Notes under the pieces: model-generated
What the model was told of the DNA's origin: nothing
The model's input: only the letters and a program-made list of their open reading frames with translations
Database searches by the model: none
Made by a program: the position numbers and the translations under genes
Shown: positions 15,613-23,397 of the stretch, piece by piece
Layout: each line of letters starts with the position of its first letter
How positions within the stretch are numbered: the stretch's first letter is position 1
Assembly (NCBI GenBank): GCA_964383665.1
Contig: CAYLHO010000001.1
Span: 124,001 to 188,000, forward strand
Length of the DNA stretch: 64,000 nt
DNA from: UMGS687 sp964383665
GTDB lineage: Bacteria; Bacillota; Clostridia; Christensenellales; UBA1242
Direction of reading: 5' to 3'

Positions 15613-15807
15613 ATGGGCGTTGAAATAATTTTTAAAATTGCAGCCGTTGGAATTATAACGGCGGTTGTTAATCAAATTTTGAAGCATGCGAACAAAGAAG
15701 AAATTGCAACTCTTTCAACGCTTGCGGGGCTTATTGTTGTTTTGCTTATGGTTCTTAATTTAATAAGCACGCTTTTCGACACTGTTCGAACAATGTTTAA
15801 GCTTTAA
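15613..15807 (+). CDS. spoIIIAC: Stage III sporulation protein AC
   Basis: A 64-residue protein with two membrane helices and a strong GGAGGG site before ATG 15613. The start MGVEIIFKIAAVGII and the central HANKEEIATL loop are hallmarks of SpoIIIAC. It pairs with SpoIIIAD in the channel. Confidence 0.93.
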   Translation: MGVEIIFKIAAVGIITAVVNQILKHANKEEIATLSTLAGLIVVLLMVLNLISTLFDTVRTMFKL

Positions 15808-15825
15808 GAATGACAGGAGAGCAAA

Positions 15826-16212
15826 TTGGAAATTTTCAGAATTATTGGTGTTGGAATTATAACCGCAATAACGGCTTTGGTTGTTCGCCAGGTTAAGCCC
15901 GAAATCTCTGTTATCATAAGCATAACAGGGGGAATTTTGATGCTCCTTTTAATTGCAAACAGTTTAACAAGCGTTTTTGAAACGTTTAACAGCGTTATTG
16001 AAAAAAGCGGACTTACAAAGGGACTTTTTTCAACAATTTTAAAAATTGTTGGTGTTGGATATATTGCTGAATTTTCAGCATCACTTTGCCAAGATGCAGG
16101 GGCAAATTCTGTTGCCGATAAAATTTTGCTTGGAGGGAAAATTGTTATTCTTGTTCTTGCGCTTCCAATTGTTACGAACATAATTGAAATTATTTCGGGG
16201 CTTTTGCCATGA
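15826..16212 (+). CDS. spoIIIAD: Stage III sporulation protein AD
   Basis: A 128-residue four-helix membrane protein beginning at TTG 15826 (CAGGAGAG upstream). Motifs AITALVVRQVKPEIS and GVGYIAEFSASLCQDAG are conserved in the family. Its stop overlaps the ATG of spoIIIAE. Confidence 0.92.
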   Translation: MEIFRIIGVGIITAITALVVRQVKPEISVIISITGGILMLLLIANSLTSVFETFNSVIEKSGLTKGLFSTILKIVGVGYIAEFSASLCQDAGANSVADKILLGGKIVILVLALPIVTNIIEIISGLLP

Positions 16213-17429
16213 AAAAACTTTTGGGAAATAAAAAACTTCGAAGTGCTTTAATTTTCTTTGCAGTTTTGGGCATTGTTCTTTTCCAGTTTTGCCCGCAAAT
16301 TGACGTTGTTTATGCCGATGAAACCCAAGAGAAATCGCTTGAGGAGCAACTTCAAGAAAGTGTAACTTCTCAACTTAATAAGCTAAATTTTTCGGAAATT
16401 AATGAGGTTCTTGCTTCGCTTAATGCAAACGAACTTGAAATTTTTGGGGCAACTTCTTTTGAAGGGAAAATTGAAAGCATAATTAATGGGACTTTTGCTT
16501 CAGGGCAAAAATCAATTCTCACGGCAATTGTTAACCTTGTTTTTGATGACATTTTAAAATATATTCCGCTTCTTTCATCAATTGTTATTGTTGCAATAAT
16601 TTGCGGGTTTGTTTCAAACCTTAAAAGCGAAAACAATGGGAAATCTGTTGGCGACATAATCCACTTTGTGTGTTATGGGGTTATCATAATTTTGGTTATG
16701 GCGGGGGTTACGAAACTTATAACCTCAACTTCAACAACAATTCAAAACATAAAAACGCAAATGGAAGTTGTTTTCCCAATTTTGTTAACTTTAATGACGG
16801 CAATTGGGGGAACGGCATCGGTTGCGGTTTATCAGCCGGCAGTTGCATTTTTAAGCAGCTTCATTATGCAAATTTTTACGTCAGTTTTAATGCCGCTTTT
16901 CATTTTTATGTTGGTTTTCACAATTGTTTCAAACATTTCCTCGAACGTTAAACTAAACAAATTCACAAAATTTTTTGGGTCGGCGTTCAAATGGATAACG
17001 GGAACTGTTTTCACGGTTTTTATGGCGTTTTTGGCAATTCAGGGGATAACAGCAACAACATACGACGGAGTTTCAATTCGAACGGCAAAATATGCAATTC
17101 GTTCATATGTTCCGCTTTTGGGAGGCTATCTTTCCGAAGGGTTCGATGTTATCATGTCGTCGAGCATGCTGATTAAAAATGGAGTTGGAGCAAGTGCGCT
17201 TGTTTTAATGTTTGCGTCGGTTCTTTCACCAATAATTCAAATTGCGGTTTTTTCGCTTGTTTTAAAACTTGTTGCTGCAATCCTTGAGCCGCTTACCGAC
17301 AGCAGAATTTCAGATTTTATTTTCACTGTTGGAAAAACTTTAACCTATCTTGCAACAATGATTATTGGTGTTGCTTTTATGTATCTCATAACAACAGGGT
17401 TGATCATGTGCACGGCAAATTACATTTAA
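16209..17429 (+). CDS. spoIIIAE: Stage III sporulation protein AE
   Basis: A 406-residue protein with a signal peptide (residues 8-36, ending near VYADE), a glutamine-rich linker and six to seven membrane helices (from about 112 on). Known SpoIIIAE is a core membrane part of the forespore channel. The signature AGVTKLITST, and TGTVFTVFMAFLAIQG with GVSIRTAKYAIRSYVPLLGGYLSEGFD are conserved. Confidence 0.93.
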   Translation: MKKLLGNKKLRSALIFFAVLGIVLFQFCPQIDVVYADETQEKSLEEQLQESVTSQLNKLNFSEINEVLASLNANELEIFGATSFEGKIESIINGTFASGQKSILTAIVNLVFDDILKYIPLLSSIVIVAIICGFVSNLKSENNGKSVGDIIHFVCYGVIIILVMAGVTKLITSTSTTIQNIKTQMEVVFPILLTLMTAIGGTASVAVYQPAVAFLSSFIMQIFTSVLMPLFIFMLVFTIVSNISSNVKLNKFTKFFGSAFKWITGTVFTVFMAFLAIQGITATTYDGVSIRTAKYAIRSYVPLLGGYLSEGFDVIMSSSMLIKNGVGASALVLMFASVLSPIIQIAVFSLVLKLVAAILEPLTDSRISDFIFTVGKTLTYLATMIIGVAFMYLITTGLIMCTANYI

Positions 17430-17439
17430 AGGAGGAAAC

Positions 17440-17928
17440 ATGAGCGGAATTTCAAGTTGGATTTTGTCGATTGCGGGTGTTTGTGTTCTTGGCGTTTTGG
17501 TTGATTTAATTTTGCCTTCAGGGCAAACAAAAAAATATATTAAAGGGATTTTTTCGTTTATCGTTGTTCTTGTTGTGATTTCGCCGCTGCCTTCGCTGAT
17601 TAATAAAGATTTTTCACTTGCAAACATTTTTAAGGAAGACGAAACAATTGCAATTCAAGAAGATTTCATTTTTGAAATTAACAAACAGAGGATTACATCA
17701 ATTGAAAACATGATTGAATCCGATCTTAATGAGCAGGGAATTGCCGAGGTTAACGTTTCGTTAAGCGGAAACATTTTCGATGAGAATCTTAAAATTGATG
17801 CTGTTTTTGTCGATTTAAGCCGAATGGTTCTTTCTTCAAATTTAGAGCATAAAAATATTAATGAACTTGTTATTAAAAGCGTTTTGAAGTATGTTCAAAT
17901 TGAAAGAAACAACATCGTTTTCTGCTGA
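17440..17928 (+). CDS. spoIIIAF: Stage III sporulation protein AF
   Basis: A 162-residue protein with GGAGG before ATG 17440. Two helices (residues 8-28 and 35-55) precede a cytoplasmic or intermembrane ring-building domain (RBM fold) from about residue 85. LVDLILPSGQTKKYIKGIFSF is characteristic. Part of the spoIIIA operon. Confidence 0.9.
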   Translation: MSGISSWILSIAGVCVLGVLVDLILPSGQTKKYIKGIFSFIVVLVVISPLPSLINKDFSLANIFKEDETIAIQEDFIFEINKQRITSIENMIESDLNEQGIAEVNVSLSGNIFDENLKIDAVFVDLSRMVLSSNLEHKNINELVIKSVLKYVQIERNNIVFC

Positions 17929-17957
17929 TAAACGCATTGCAAGGAAAGGAGGAAAAT

Positions 17958-18506
17958 TTGGAAGAAAAAAGCGAGAAAAAGGGGCTGTTTTCAAATGTTA
18001 AATTTTTTCAAAAGCTTCGAAGTATAAAGCATATTGAAATCATTGTTGCGGTTGTTCTTGCGGCAGTTGTCCTTTTAATCTATCTTTCAACTTTCAAATC
18101 AACTTCAAAAAGTGAAACAACTCAATCAACTTCAACTTCGGAATATGCAGCCATGCTTGAAGAAAAACTTGGAAACATAATTTCGAAAATTGATGGCGTT
18201 GGGAATGTTTCGGTTATGGTTACGCTTTCAAGTGGACCGGAATATGTTTACGCAACAAATGATGAAGAAAAAGTTAACAAAAACGAAGGAAATGGAAGCT
18301 CAACAACTTCAACAACAACTTCTTCTTCGCCAATAATTGTTTCAAACGATGCAATTGTTGTTAAGGAAATAATGCCTGAGGTTGGGGGAATTGTTGTTGT
18401 TGCAAAAGGCGCTGAAAGCACAAAAGTTAAACTTGAAATTATCAAAGCAATTCAAGCACTGGTTGACGTCCCGCAAGCCAACATTGAAGTTTTGGCGGGA
18501 AAATAA
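17958..18506 (+). CDS. spoIIIAG: Stage III sporulation protein AG
   Basis: A 182-residue protein beginning at TTG 17958, selected because AAAGGAGG is seven bases upstream; the TTG 21 bases earlier has no such site. One membrane helix (about residues 25-50) precedes a Ser/Thr-rich linker and a ring-building motif (EEKLGNIISKIDGVGNVSVMVTL). SpoIIIAG forms a large ring in the intermembrane space. A Ser/Thr-only insertion sits between the ring strands (around residue 115). Confidence 0.92.
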   Translation: MEEKSEKKGLFSNVKFFQKLRSIKHIEIIVAVVLAAVVLLIYLSTFKSTSKSETTQSTSTSEYAAMLEEKLGNIISKIDGVGNVSVMVTLSSGPEYVYATNDEEKVNKNEGNGSSTTSTTTSSSPIIVSNDAIVVKEIMPEVGGIVVVAKGAESTKVKLEIIKAIQALVDVPQANIEVLAGK

Positions 18507-18528
18507 TTTAAAAGGAGATTATTAATTT

Positions 18529-19005
18529 ATGAGCAAAAAGAAAAAAATTATTATTTTGTCGGTTATGGTTGCGCTTTTGGTTGTAACGGGATATCTCAAC
18601 ATTGCTTTAAATAACAACGTTACAGAGCAGGTTTCAAATCAAAACTCTAACCTCGATTTCTATTCGTCCTATCGTGCAGATAGAGATGCTTCAAGAGAAA
18701 GTGCAATTTTATATTACAAAGGCATAATTGCCGATGAAACAAGCAGTCAGGAAGCAAAGGACCTTGCCGAAAAAAGCCGCCAAGAACTTGTTGCTGCAAT
18801 GGAAACAGAATTAACAACCGAAGGATTGCTTAAAGGTCTTGGATTTGAAGATGTTGTTTTAACAACAACAACCGATAACATAAATGTTATTGTTAAAGCA
18901 AAAAGAGAGGATTTAACCGATGCTCAACTTGCCCAAATTGGAACAATTGTTCAAGAGCAAACAAAAAAATCCCCAGATAACATAAGAATTATCCCAGCGG
19001 AATAA
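18529..19005 (+). CDS. spoIIIAH: Stage III sporulation protein AH
   Basis: A 158-residue protein with one N-terminal helix (KIIILSVMVALLVVTGYLNI) and a C-terminal EscJ/PrgK-like ring domain. SpoIIIAH binds forespore SpoIIQ across the septum. The conserved YRADRDASRESAILYYKGII segment is present. Last gene of the operon, ended by the hairpin at 19004. No spoIIQ is in this window. Confidence 0.92.
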   Translation: MSKKKKIIILSVMVALLVVTGYLNIALNNNVTEQVSNQNSNLDFYSSYRADRDASRESAILYYKGIIADETSSQEAKDLAEKSRQELVAAMETELTTEGLLKGLGFEDVVLTTTTDNINVIVKAKREDLTDAQLAQIGTIVQEQTKKSPDNIRIIPAE

Positions 19006-19032
19006 TAAAAGAGCCTTTTGGCTCTTTTATTT
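19004..19032. terminator. Bidirectional terminator after spoIIIAH
   Basis: TAAAAGAGCC (19006-19015), TTTT, GGCTCTTTTA (19020-19029). T-runs on both strands serve spoIIIAH and the facing gene whose stop is within it. Confidence 0.75.
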
Positions 19033-19281
19033 AAGCATGTGATGTTTGCTGAAAACCGATTCAATAAGCGAAACGGTTGTGTTTGGATCAAAACAATTAA
19101 GATTGAGAGTCTCAACAATTTCGCTTAAAAGGATATCTTTTTTCTCTTGTGATTTTGGAGTGAGAAATTTTTTAAAACCATATTTTTTTTGTTTTTTAAC
19201 AATCAAAAACTTTTCTTTTTGAACAAAAAATTTAAAGTTTTTTATAAAATGTTCCAATTCTTTATTTTCTTCAAAAAACAT
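19027..19281 (-). CDS. Small hypothetical protein
   Basis: An 84-residue basic protein. The start is supported by AGGGAGGAAAG before ATG 19281 on the minus strand. It is rich in Phe and Lys in the first half (FIKNFKFFVQKEKFLIVKKQ) and ends with an acidic/hydrophobic helix. No domain recognised. It faces spoIIIAH and shares its terminator. The strong ribosome site argues that it is real. Confidence 0.5.
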   Translation of the reverse strand: MFFEENKELEHFIKNFKFFVQKEKFLIVKKQKKYGFKKFLTPKSQEKKDILLSEIVETLNLNCFDPNTTVSLIESVFSKHHMLK

Positions 19282-19332
19282 ATCTTTCCTCCCTGTTTAT
19301 TATAATAAAAAAATTTAAAATGCCAAACATAT

Positions 19333-19401
19333 TTACGGAGTTTCGTAAGACATGATATCTGTATAAAAGTAAAATTATTACGAAACATCGTTACGGAGTT
19401 T
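19333..19401 (+). promoter_or_regulatory. Operator cluster before the XRE regulator
   Basis: TTACGGAGTTT occurs at 19333-19343 and 19391-19401. The first copy extends to the inverted repeat TTACG-N6-CGTAA (19333-19348), and TTACGAAAC (19378-19386) is the mirror of its right half. Placed 8-75 bases before ATG 19409, these fit autoregulation. Confidence 0.5.
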
Positions 19402-19408
19402 AGTTATT

Positions 19409-19648
19409 ATGAACATTGATGAAGCAATAAGAAAAAGGATTAATGAAATTGTTAAAGAAAGAAAAACAACATTAACTGCTTTGTGCTTAAATTCAAACTT
19501 AACGCCATCAACAATTTTTGATTTTATGTCGGGAAAAAGCAAGTGCCCGAAAGTTATTACAATTAAGAAAATTTGTTCGGGCGCAAACATAACTCTTGAG
19601 GAATTTTTTGCAAGGGATTATTTTAACGGAACAGAGGATATATATTAG
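19409..19648 (+). CDS. Small XRE-type regulator
   Basis: A 79-residue single-domain helix-turn-helix protein (IRKRINEIVKERKTTLTALC, then LTPSTIFDFMSGKSK, then ITIKKICSGANITLEEFF). This is the short form common in mobile elements and as stand-alone host regulators. Probably represses its own promoter through the repeats just upstream. Followed directly by a decayed XRE gene. Confidence 0.75.
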   Translation: MNIDEAIRKRINEIVKERKTTLTALCLNSNLTPSTIFDFMSGKSKCPKVITIKKICSGANITLEEFFARDYFNGTEDIY

Positions 19649-19672
19649 GATATTAAAAATAAATTTGGCTAA

Positions 19673-19859
19673 AGGATTAATGAACTTAAAAATGAAAGAG
19701 GGCTAAGTCAGGAAGATTTGGCAAGAAAACTTGGAATCGACCGAACAACCCGTGACCCATTGGAAAAGCAAGGGAACAGAACCGAATTTCAACATGCTCA
19801 TTGAAATCACTGCGCTTTTCGATTTTTCAACTGACTATCTTCTAGGAATTGAAAATTAG
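19673..19859 (+). pseudogene. Decayed XRE-family regulator (frameshift, no start)
   Basis: Translation gives INELKNERGLSQEDLARKLG then DRTT in one frame, and after one extra C near 19,750 continues in a second frame as THW, then KGTEPNFNMLIEITALFD, then STDYLLGIEN and stop TAG 19857-19859. Together these make a textbook Cro/C1 domain with the FDFSTDYLLG end. No start codon or ribosome site is visible, and TAA directly precedes the homologous part. It is a 60-residue remnant. Confidence 0.75.
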
Positions 19860-19979
19860 TTAAAGAGAGTTTCTCTGTGAGAAAGGGAGAATTTTGCGCG
19901 GGAAGCGAAAAGGCGACCAATTTCGAACAGAGGTTGCCGAAGGAGCGGAAAAGAAAAAAGAACCGGAAGGTTCTTTTTT
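19860..19979 (+). ncRNA. Possible structured RNA with its own terminator
   Basis: This 120-base stretch is richer in G than its surroundings. It contains hairpins AGAGA/TCTCT, TTCTC/GAGAA and a 7-bp stem GGCGACC...GGTTGCC with a GAAGGAGC follow-on, then a strong terminator (19954-19979). The 11-mer GCCGAAGGAGC also occurs in glycine riboswitch aptamers, but the CTCTCAGG half is missing and the next gene on this strand is past an opposite tRNA. It is an unassigned RNA candidate or riboswitch relic. Confidence 0.25.
19954..19979. terminator. Bidirectional terminator beside tRNA-Gly
   Basis: AAAAAAGAACC (19954-19964), GGAA, GGTTCTTTTTT (19969-19979). It works for both strands and ends the tRNA-Gly transcript on the minus strand. 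Confidence 0.7.
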
Positions 19980-19983
19980 ACTT

Positions 19984-20057
19984 TGGAGCGGGTGAAGGGA
20001 ATCGAACCCTCGTGGCCAGCTTGGGAAGCTGAAGTTCTGCCATTGAACTACACCCGC
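19984..20057 (-). tRNA. tRNA-Gly (anticodon CCC)
   Basis: The minus-strand cloverleaf has acceptor GCGGGTG/CACCCGC, discriminator T and encoded CCA. The anticodon loop TTCCCAA reads CCC. The sequence closely follows other bacterial tRNA-Gly genes. Confidence 0.93.
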
Positions 20058-20125
20058 AAATTTATTTTATGGAGCATTTTTAACATATTATTTTTAAAAT
20101 GTCAAATAAAAATTTATTGTTTTAC

Positions 20126-20154
20126 TTTGAAAAAATGTTATTTAGGATTAAAAT
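20126..20154 (+). promoter_or_regulatory. Promoter implying a leaderless mRNA (radical SAM gene)
   Basis: TTGAAA (20127-20132) and TAAAAT (20149-20154), spacer 16. The -10 ends 7 bases before ATG 20162, and no ribosome site exists. Confidence 0.5.
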
Positions 20155-20161
20155 CATTCTT

Positions 20162-21013
20162 ATGAAATGTGAGTTGTGCCCAAGGAAATGCGGAGTTAAC
20201 AGGAACGAAGTTGCTGGCTTTTGCGGCGTTAAAAAACTTAAAGTTGCGCTTTCAATGTTGCATATGTGGGAAGAGCCAATTATTTCTTGCGGCAATGGCA
20301 GCGGCGCAATTTTCTTTTCAGGCTGTTCGCTTAAATGCATCTATTGCCAAAACCATAAAATAAGTCAGGGGCTTGAAGGAAAAGAAATAACAATCCAAGA
20401 ACTTGCTCAAATTTTCAAGGAACTTGAGGAAAGCGGTGCGGCGAATATAAATCTTGTAACACCAACACATTTCGCAAATGAAATTGCTTTGGCGCTTGAA
20501 ATTTATCGTCCAAAAATTCCAATTGTTTGGAACACAAGTGGCTATGAAGAGATTTCAACAATTCAAAAAATTTCGAAATATGTTGACATATATTTAACCG
20601 ATTTAAAATATTTTAGCAGCGAAATTTCAAAAGAATTTTCAAATGCGGAAAACTACTTTGAAAAAGCGTCTAAAGCTGTTTTGGAAATGCGAAAAAATCA
20701 GCCTGTTGACTTGGTTGAAAACGGCGCTATGAAAAAAGGGGTTATCGTTCGTCATCTTGTTTTGCCAACTTGCGCTAAAGACAGCATTAAAGTTCTTGAT
20801 TGGATTAACGAAAATCTTGGAAATCAAACATACATAAGTGTTATGAGCCAATTCACTCCGTGTTTCAAGGCAGAGCAAAATGAGAAGCTTAAAAACAAAC
20901 TTAAACCAATTGAATATAAGGCGGTTTTAAATCACGCGCTAACCCTTGGGTTTGAAAATGGATTTTTTCAGGAGTTTGAAAGCGCAAACAGCAAATATAT
21001 TCCAAAATTTTAG
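20162..21013 (+). CDS. Radical SAM protein, PflX/YqeV-activase-like family
   Basis: A 283-residue protein starting at ATG 20162. The N-terminal CELCPRKC and FCGV cysteines form the extra metal-binding cluster of the PflX family. The radical SAM motif is CSLKCIYCQNHK with Cys 55, 59 and 62. WNTSGYE and VDIYLTDLKY are shared with pyruvate-formate-lyase-activating enzymes. The partner glycyl-radical enzyme is not in the window. It is likely transcribed without a leader. The family assignment is good, the substrate is unknown. Confidence 0.85.
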   Translation: MKCELCPRKCGVNRNEVAGFCGVKKLKVALSMLHMWEEPIISCGNGSGAIFFSGCSLKCIYCQNHKISQGLEGKEITIQELAQIFKELEESGAANINLVTPTHFANEIALALEIYRPKIPIVWNTSGYEEISTIQKISKYVDIYLTDLKYFSSEISKEFSNAENYFEKASKAVLEMRKNQPVDLVENGAMKKGVIVRHLVLPTCAKDSIKVLDWINENLGNQTYISVMSQFTPCFKAEQNEKLKNKLKPIEYKAVLNHALTLGFENGFFQEFESANSKYIPKF

Positions 21014-21022
21014 AATTGACTG

Positions 21023-21051
21023 TTGACAATATTCTTGTTTTTTAATAAAAT
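21023..21051 (+). promoter_or_regulatory. Promoter implying a leaderless mRNA (gene at 21,058)
   Basis: TTGACA (21023-21028), 17-base spacer, TAAAAT (21046-21051), and ATG 21058, which coincides with the expected +1 base. Confidence 0.65.
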
Positions 21052-21057
21052 GGAAGC

Positions 21058-21825
21058 ATGAAATTTGATAATATTAAAACCTATGAAAATTTTTTAGGAA
21101 ACAGACTTAAAGAAATTTCCAAACAAGGCGATTTCGACGTGTATCTTCATCTTGTTGATGTCTTTTCAAAAGATTATGACAGCAAGAAATCGGAGGACGA
21201 AATAATTGAAGATAAAGCTCTTTCAATTCTTTCGAACGGACTATATTTGAACGCATCAACCTTTTTCCCAATAACATATTCTTCGCTTAACGGAACTTCT
21301 AAATTCGTTGGGCAGGCAAGCACGTTAAACATCGACGATGTGATTGACTATTCTTATAACAAATCGAAAGATATTAACAGGGTTGTTGTTTTGATTGCAA
21401 TTCCAAAAAAAGTTCTTTATAAAGGAAATGAAATTGAGTTTTCATCGCTTGACGGAATTCATGAAATGACCGAAAATGCCTTCAAGCAAAACGAAAAAAT
21501 TCAAGAGGAATTTAAAAATTGCGATGACTTTCGATTCACTCGATTAAGCCTTTTCGATTGCACACTTCGAACAATTGTTCCAAAAGAATATATTTTTGGT
21601 GTCCAAAAAATTATGCCAGAAAAAGGATTGGCGTCGTTTGGCGAAAACAAAAATCATATTTGCAATTTAAGTAAGGACAAATTTGCCGAGTTTAATGAAA
21701 ATGTTGAGAAAAAACTTGAAAGCCTTGGCTTAAAGAATGATGGATCGAACGCAATTGAAATCATGGGCGAGGCAAGCAGAAGCGATAACAGATATTATAC
21801 TCAAAGAATGCTTGAAGATTTTTAG
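21058..21825 (+). CDS. Hypothetical protein
   Basis: A 255-residue soluble protein with no recognised domain. It is acidic with a mixed alpha/beta pattern: YLHLVDVFSKDYDSKKSED, then VVVLIAIPKKVLY, then FFPITY and a C-terminal MGEASRSDNRYYT. No membrane helix or signal. It is monocistronic between two tRNA genes and a terminator. The promoter is nearly a consensus sigma-A type and predicts a leaderless message. Confidence 0.55.
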   Translation: MKFDNIKTYENFLGNRLKEISKQGDFDVYLHLVDVFSKDYDSKKSEDEIIEDKALSILSNGLYLNASTFFPITYSSLNGTSKFVGQASTLNIDDVIDYSYNKSKDINRVVVLIAIPKKVLYKGNEIEFSSLDGIHEMTENAFKQNEKIQEEFKNCDDFRFTRLSLFDCTLRTIVPKEYIFGVQKIMPEKGLASFGENKNHICNLSKDKFAEFNENVEKKLESLGLKNDGSNAIEIMGEASRSDNRYYTQRMLEDF

Positions 21826-21890
21826 TTTATTTTATTGACAAAAAAAAATATAAGTATTAAAATAACATCGGTTTTTAATTAAGCCGATAT

Positions 21891-21966
21891 GGTTCGCTAG
21901 CTCAGTTGGTAGAGCAACAGACTCTTAATCTGTGGGTCCGGGGTTCGAGCCCCCGGCGAATCACCA
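21891..21966 (+). tRNA. tRNA-Lys (anticodon CTT)
   Basis: Acceptor GGTTCGC/GCGAATC, anticodon stem ACAGA/TCTGT with loop CTCTTAA, T-loop GGTTCGAGCC and encoded CCA. It reads AAG codons. Confidence 0.95.
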
Positions 21967-21970
21967 AAGA

Positions 21971-21998
21971 AAAAATCCCTTAACGTTAAGGGATTTTT
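21971..21998. terminator. Bidirectional terminator between tRNA-Lys and hemZ
   Basis: AAAAATCCCTTAA (21971-21983), CG, TTAAGGGATTTTT (21986-21998) with T on both sides. Confidence 0.8.
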
Positions 21999-23384
21999 TT
22001 ATTTAAATAATTCCTTTTTTCGGGCAATCATTTCGTCAAGGCGAGAAATATATTCCTCAATGAACTTGACGTTTGCACTTCGCTCAATTCGATTTTCAAT
22101 TGAGAAAACTCTTTTTGAAATTGCATTCGCGCCGCACGCAAGAAGAGAGCAAGTTTCTTCCATGCTGTCAACGTTGAAAATGCACACTGTTCCCTTTTGG
22201 CAATATCCAACATTTTCAAGACCAAGAGGAGTGTTTTTTTGTTTATACATGTAGTATGGCAAATATCCTTCTTCGTGGAGGCGTTTTGAGGAGTAGTCGA
22301 TCATTTTTTTTACCTCTTCTGGAGGTGCGCAATCGAAAACTGAAGTGTCGTTTGTTTTAATTGCCTCATTTGTTAGATTTGAGCCGCGTTTCAAAGCAAG
22401 CGAATGGACAGTTATGTTTTCCGGAGCCATTTCAATTGCGGTTTCAATCGATTTTTTGAAAGTTGAAAACTTTTCGCCAGGAAGCCCGGCAATAAGGTCG
22501 ATGTTAACCTTAAATCCAAATTCAACAGCCATTGCGTAAGCCGAAATGACGTCTTTAACGGTGTGCTTTCTTCCGATGAGTTTAAGCGTTTTTTCGCAAA
22601 AAGTTTGAGGATTAACGCAAATTCTTGTTACGTTGTTCCTTTTAAGAACTTCAAGTTTTTCACGTGTTATGGAATCTGGGCGCCCGCATTCAACCGTAAA
22701 TTCAACCGATGGATAGGAAAGTTGGCTTAAAATTTGGTCAAGTTCATTCGCAGAGAGCACGCTTGGCGTTCCGCCACCAATGTAAATTGAACGGACAATA
22801 AGATTTTTTTCGTTAATAATTTTTTTTGTTTCCTCAATTTCTTTTAAAACGCAGGAAACATATGTCGGAACAACGTGCTTAACCTTGTCGAACTCCGATG
22901 AAATGAAACTGCAATATTTGCATCTTGATGGGCAAATTGGAATGTTAACAAAAATGTCAACAAGGCTGTCGTTTTTTATTATGCAATTTTGATTCGAAAC
23001 AATTTCCTTAAGAAGTTTTGCTTTGCTTTCCGAAAGGCAATAGTTCTGCATTAAAGTTTCTTTAAGCATAAATTTTGATGTTCCATTTTCAAGAAGGTCA
23101 TAAGCAAGTTTTGTTGGACGAACTCCTGTTATCGAGCCCCATTCAAAAGTTTTTCCAAAATGGGAGGACAGGGCAAGATAGAAAGCGCGCTTTTCGTCGT
23201 TTTTTTCTTTAAGAGTTGTTGCTGGAAATGAGTATTGTTTTTGGTCAATCGTTACAACATTTTGATTGTCTTGTTTTTCAAAAACAATTTTGTGGTCATC
23301 TTGTTTTTCAAAAGTAGGGAAAAAAAGCGAAAGAATTTCGCCAAGCTCTTTTTCAAATTTTGTTCCAATGTAAGTTACTTCCAT
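21999..23384 (-). CDS. hemZ: HemZ-like radical SAM coproporphyrinogen dehydrogenase family
   Basis: A 461-residue HemW/HemZ-type radical SAM protein. The N-terminal 145 residues are the HemZ extension, and the radical SAM triad is Cys151, Cys155, Cys158 (PICPSRCKYCSF). Conserved YIGGGTPS and TVECGRPDSI follow, with GFKVNIDLIAGLPGE in the barrel. The name implies heme synthesis, but many such proteins in Clostridia lack proven activity. It starts 13 bases after recJ and is cotranscribed. No other heme gene is nearby. Confidence 0.8.
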   Translation of the reverse strand: MEVTYIGTKFEKELGEILSLFFPTFEKQDDHKIVFEKQDNQNVVTIDQKQYSFPATTLKEKNDEKRAFYLALSSHFGKTFEWGSITGVRPTKLAYDLLENGTSKFMLKETLMQNYCLSESKAKLLKEIVSNQNCIIKNDSLVDIFVNIPICPSRCKYCSFISSEFDKVKHVVPTYVSCVLKEIEETKKIINEKNLIVRSIYIGGGTPSVLSANELDQILSQLSYPSVEFTVECGRPDSITREKLEVLKRNNVTRICVNPQTFCEKTLKLIGRKHTVKDVISAYAMAVEFGFKVNIDLIAGLPGEKFSTFKKSIETAIEMAPENITVHSLALKRGSNLTNEAIKTNDTSVFDCAPPEEVKKMIDYSSKRLHEEGYLPYYMYKQKNTPLGLENVGYCQKGTVCIFNVDSMEETCSLLACGANAISKRVFSIENRIERSANVKFIEEYISRLDEMIARKKELFK

Positions 23385-23397
23385 TTTTTTTGCCTCG

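Noticed and set aside
19860..19979. Complete glycine, lysine or T-box riboswitch
   Set aside because: Only one short consensus piece matches; essential halves and a downstream target gene are missing.
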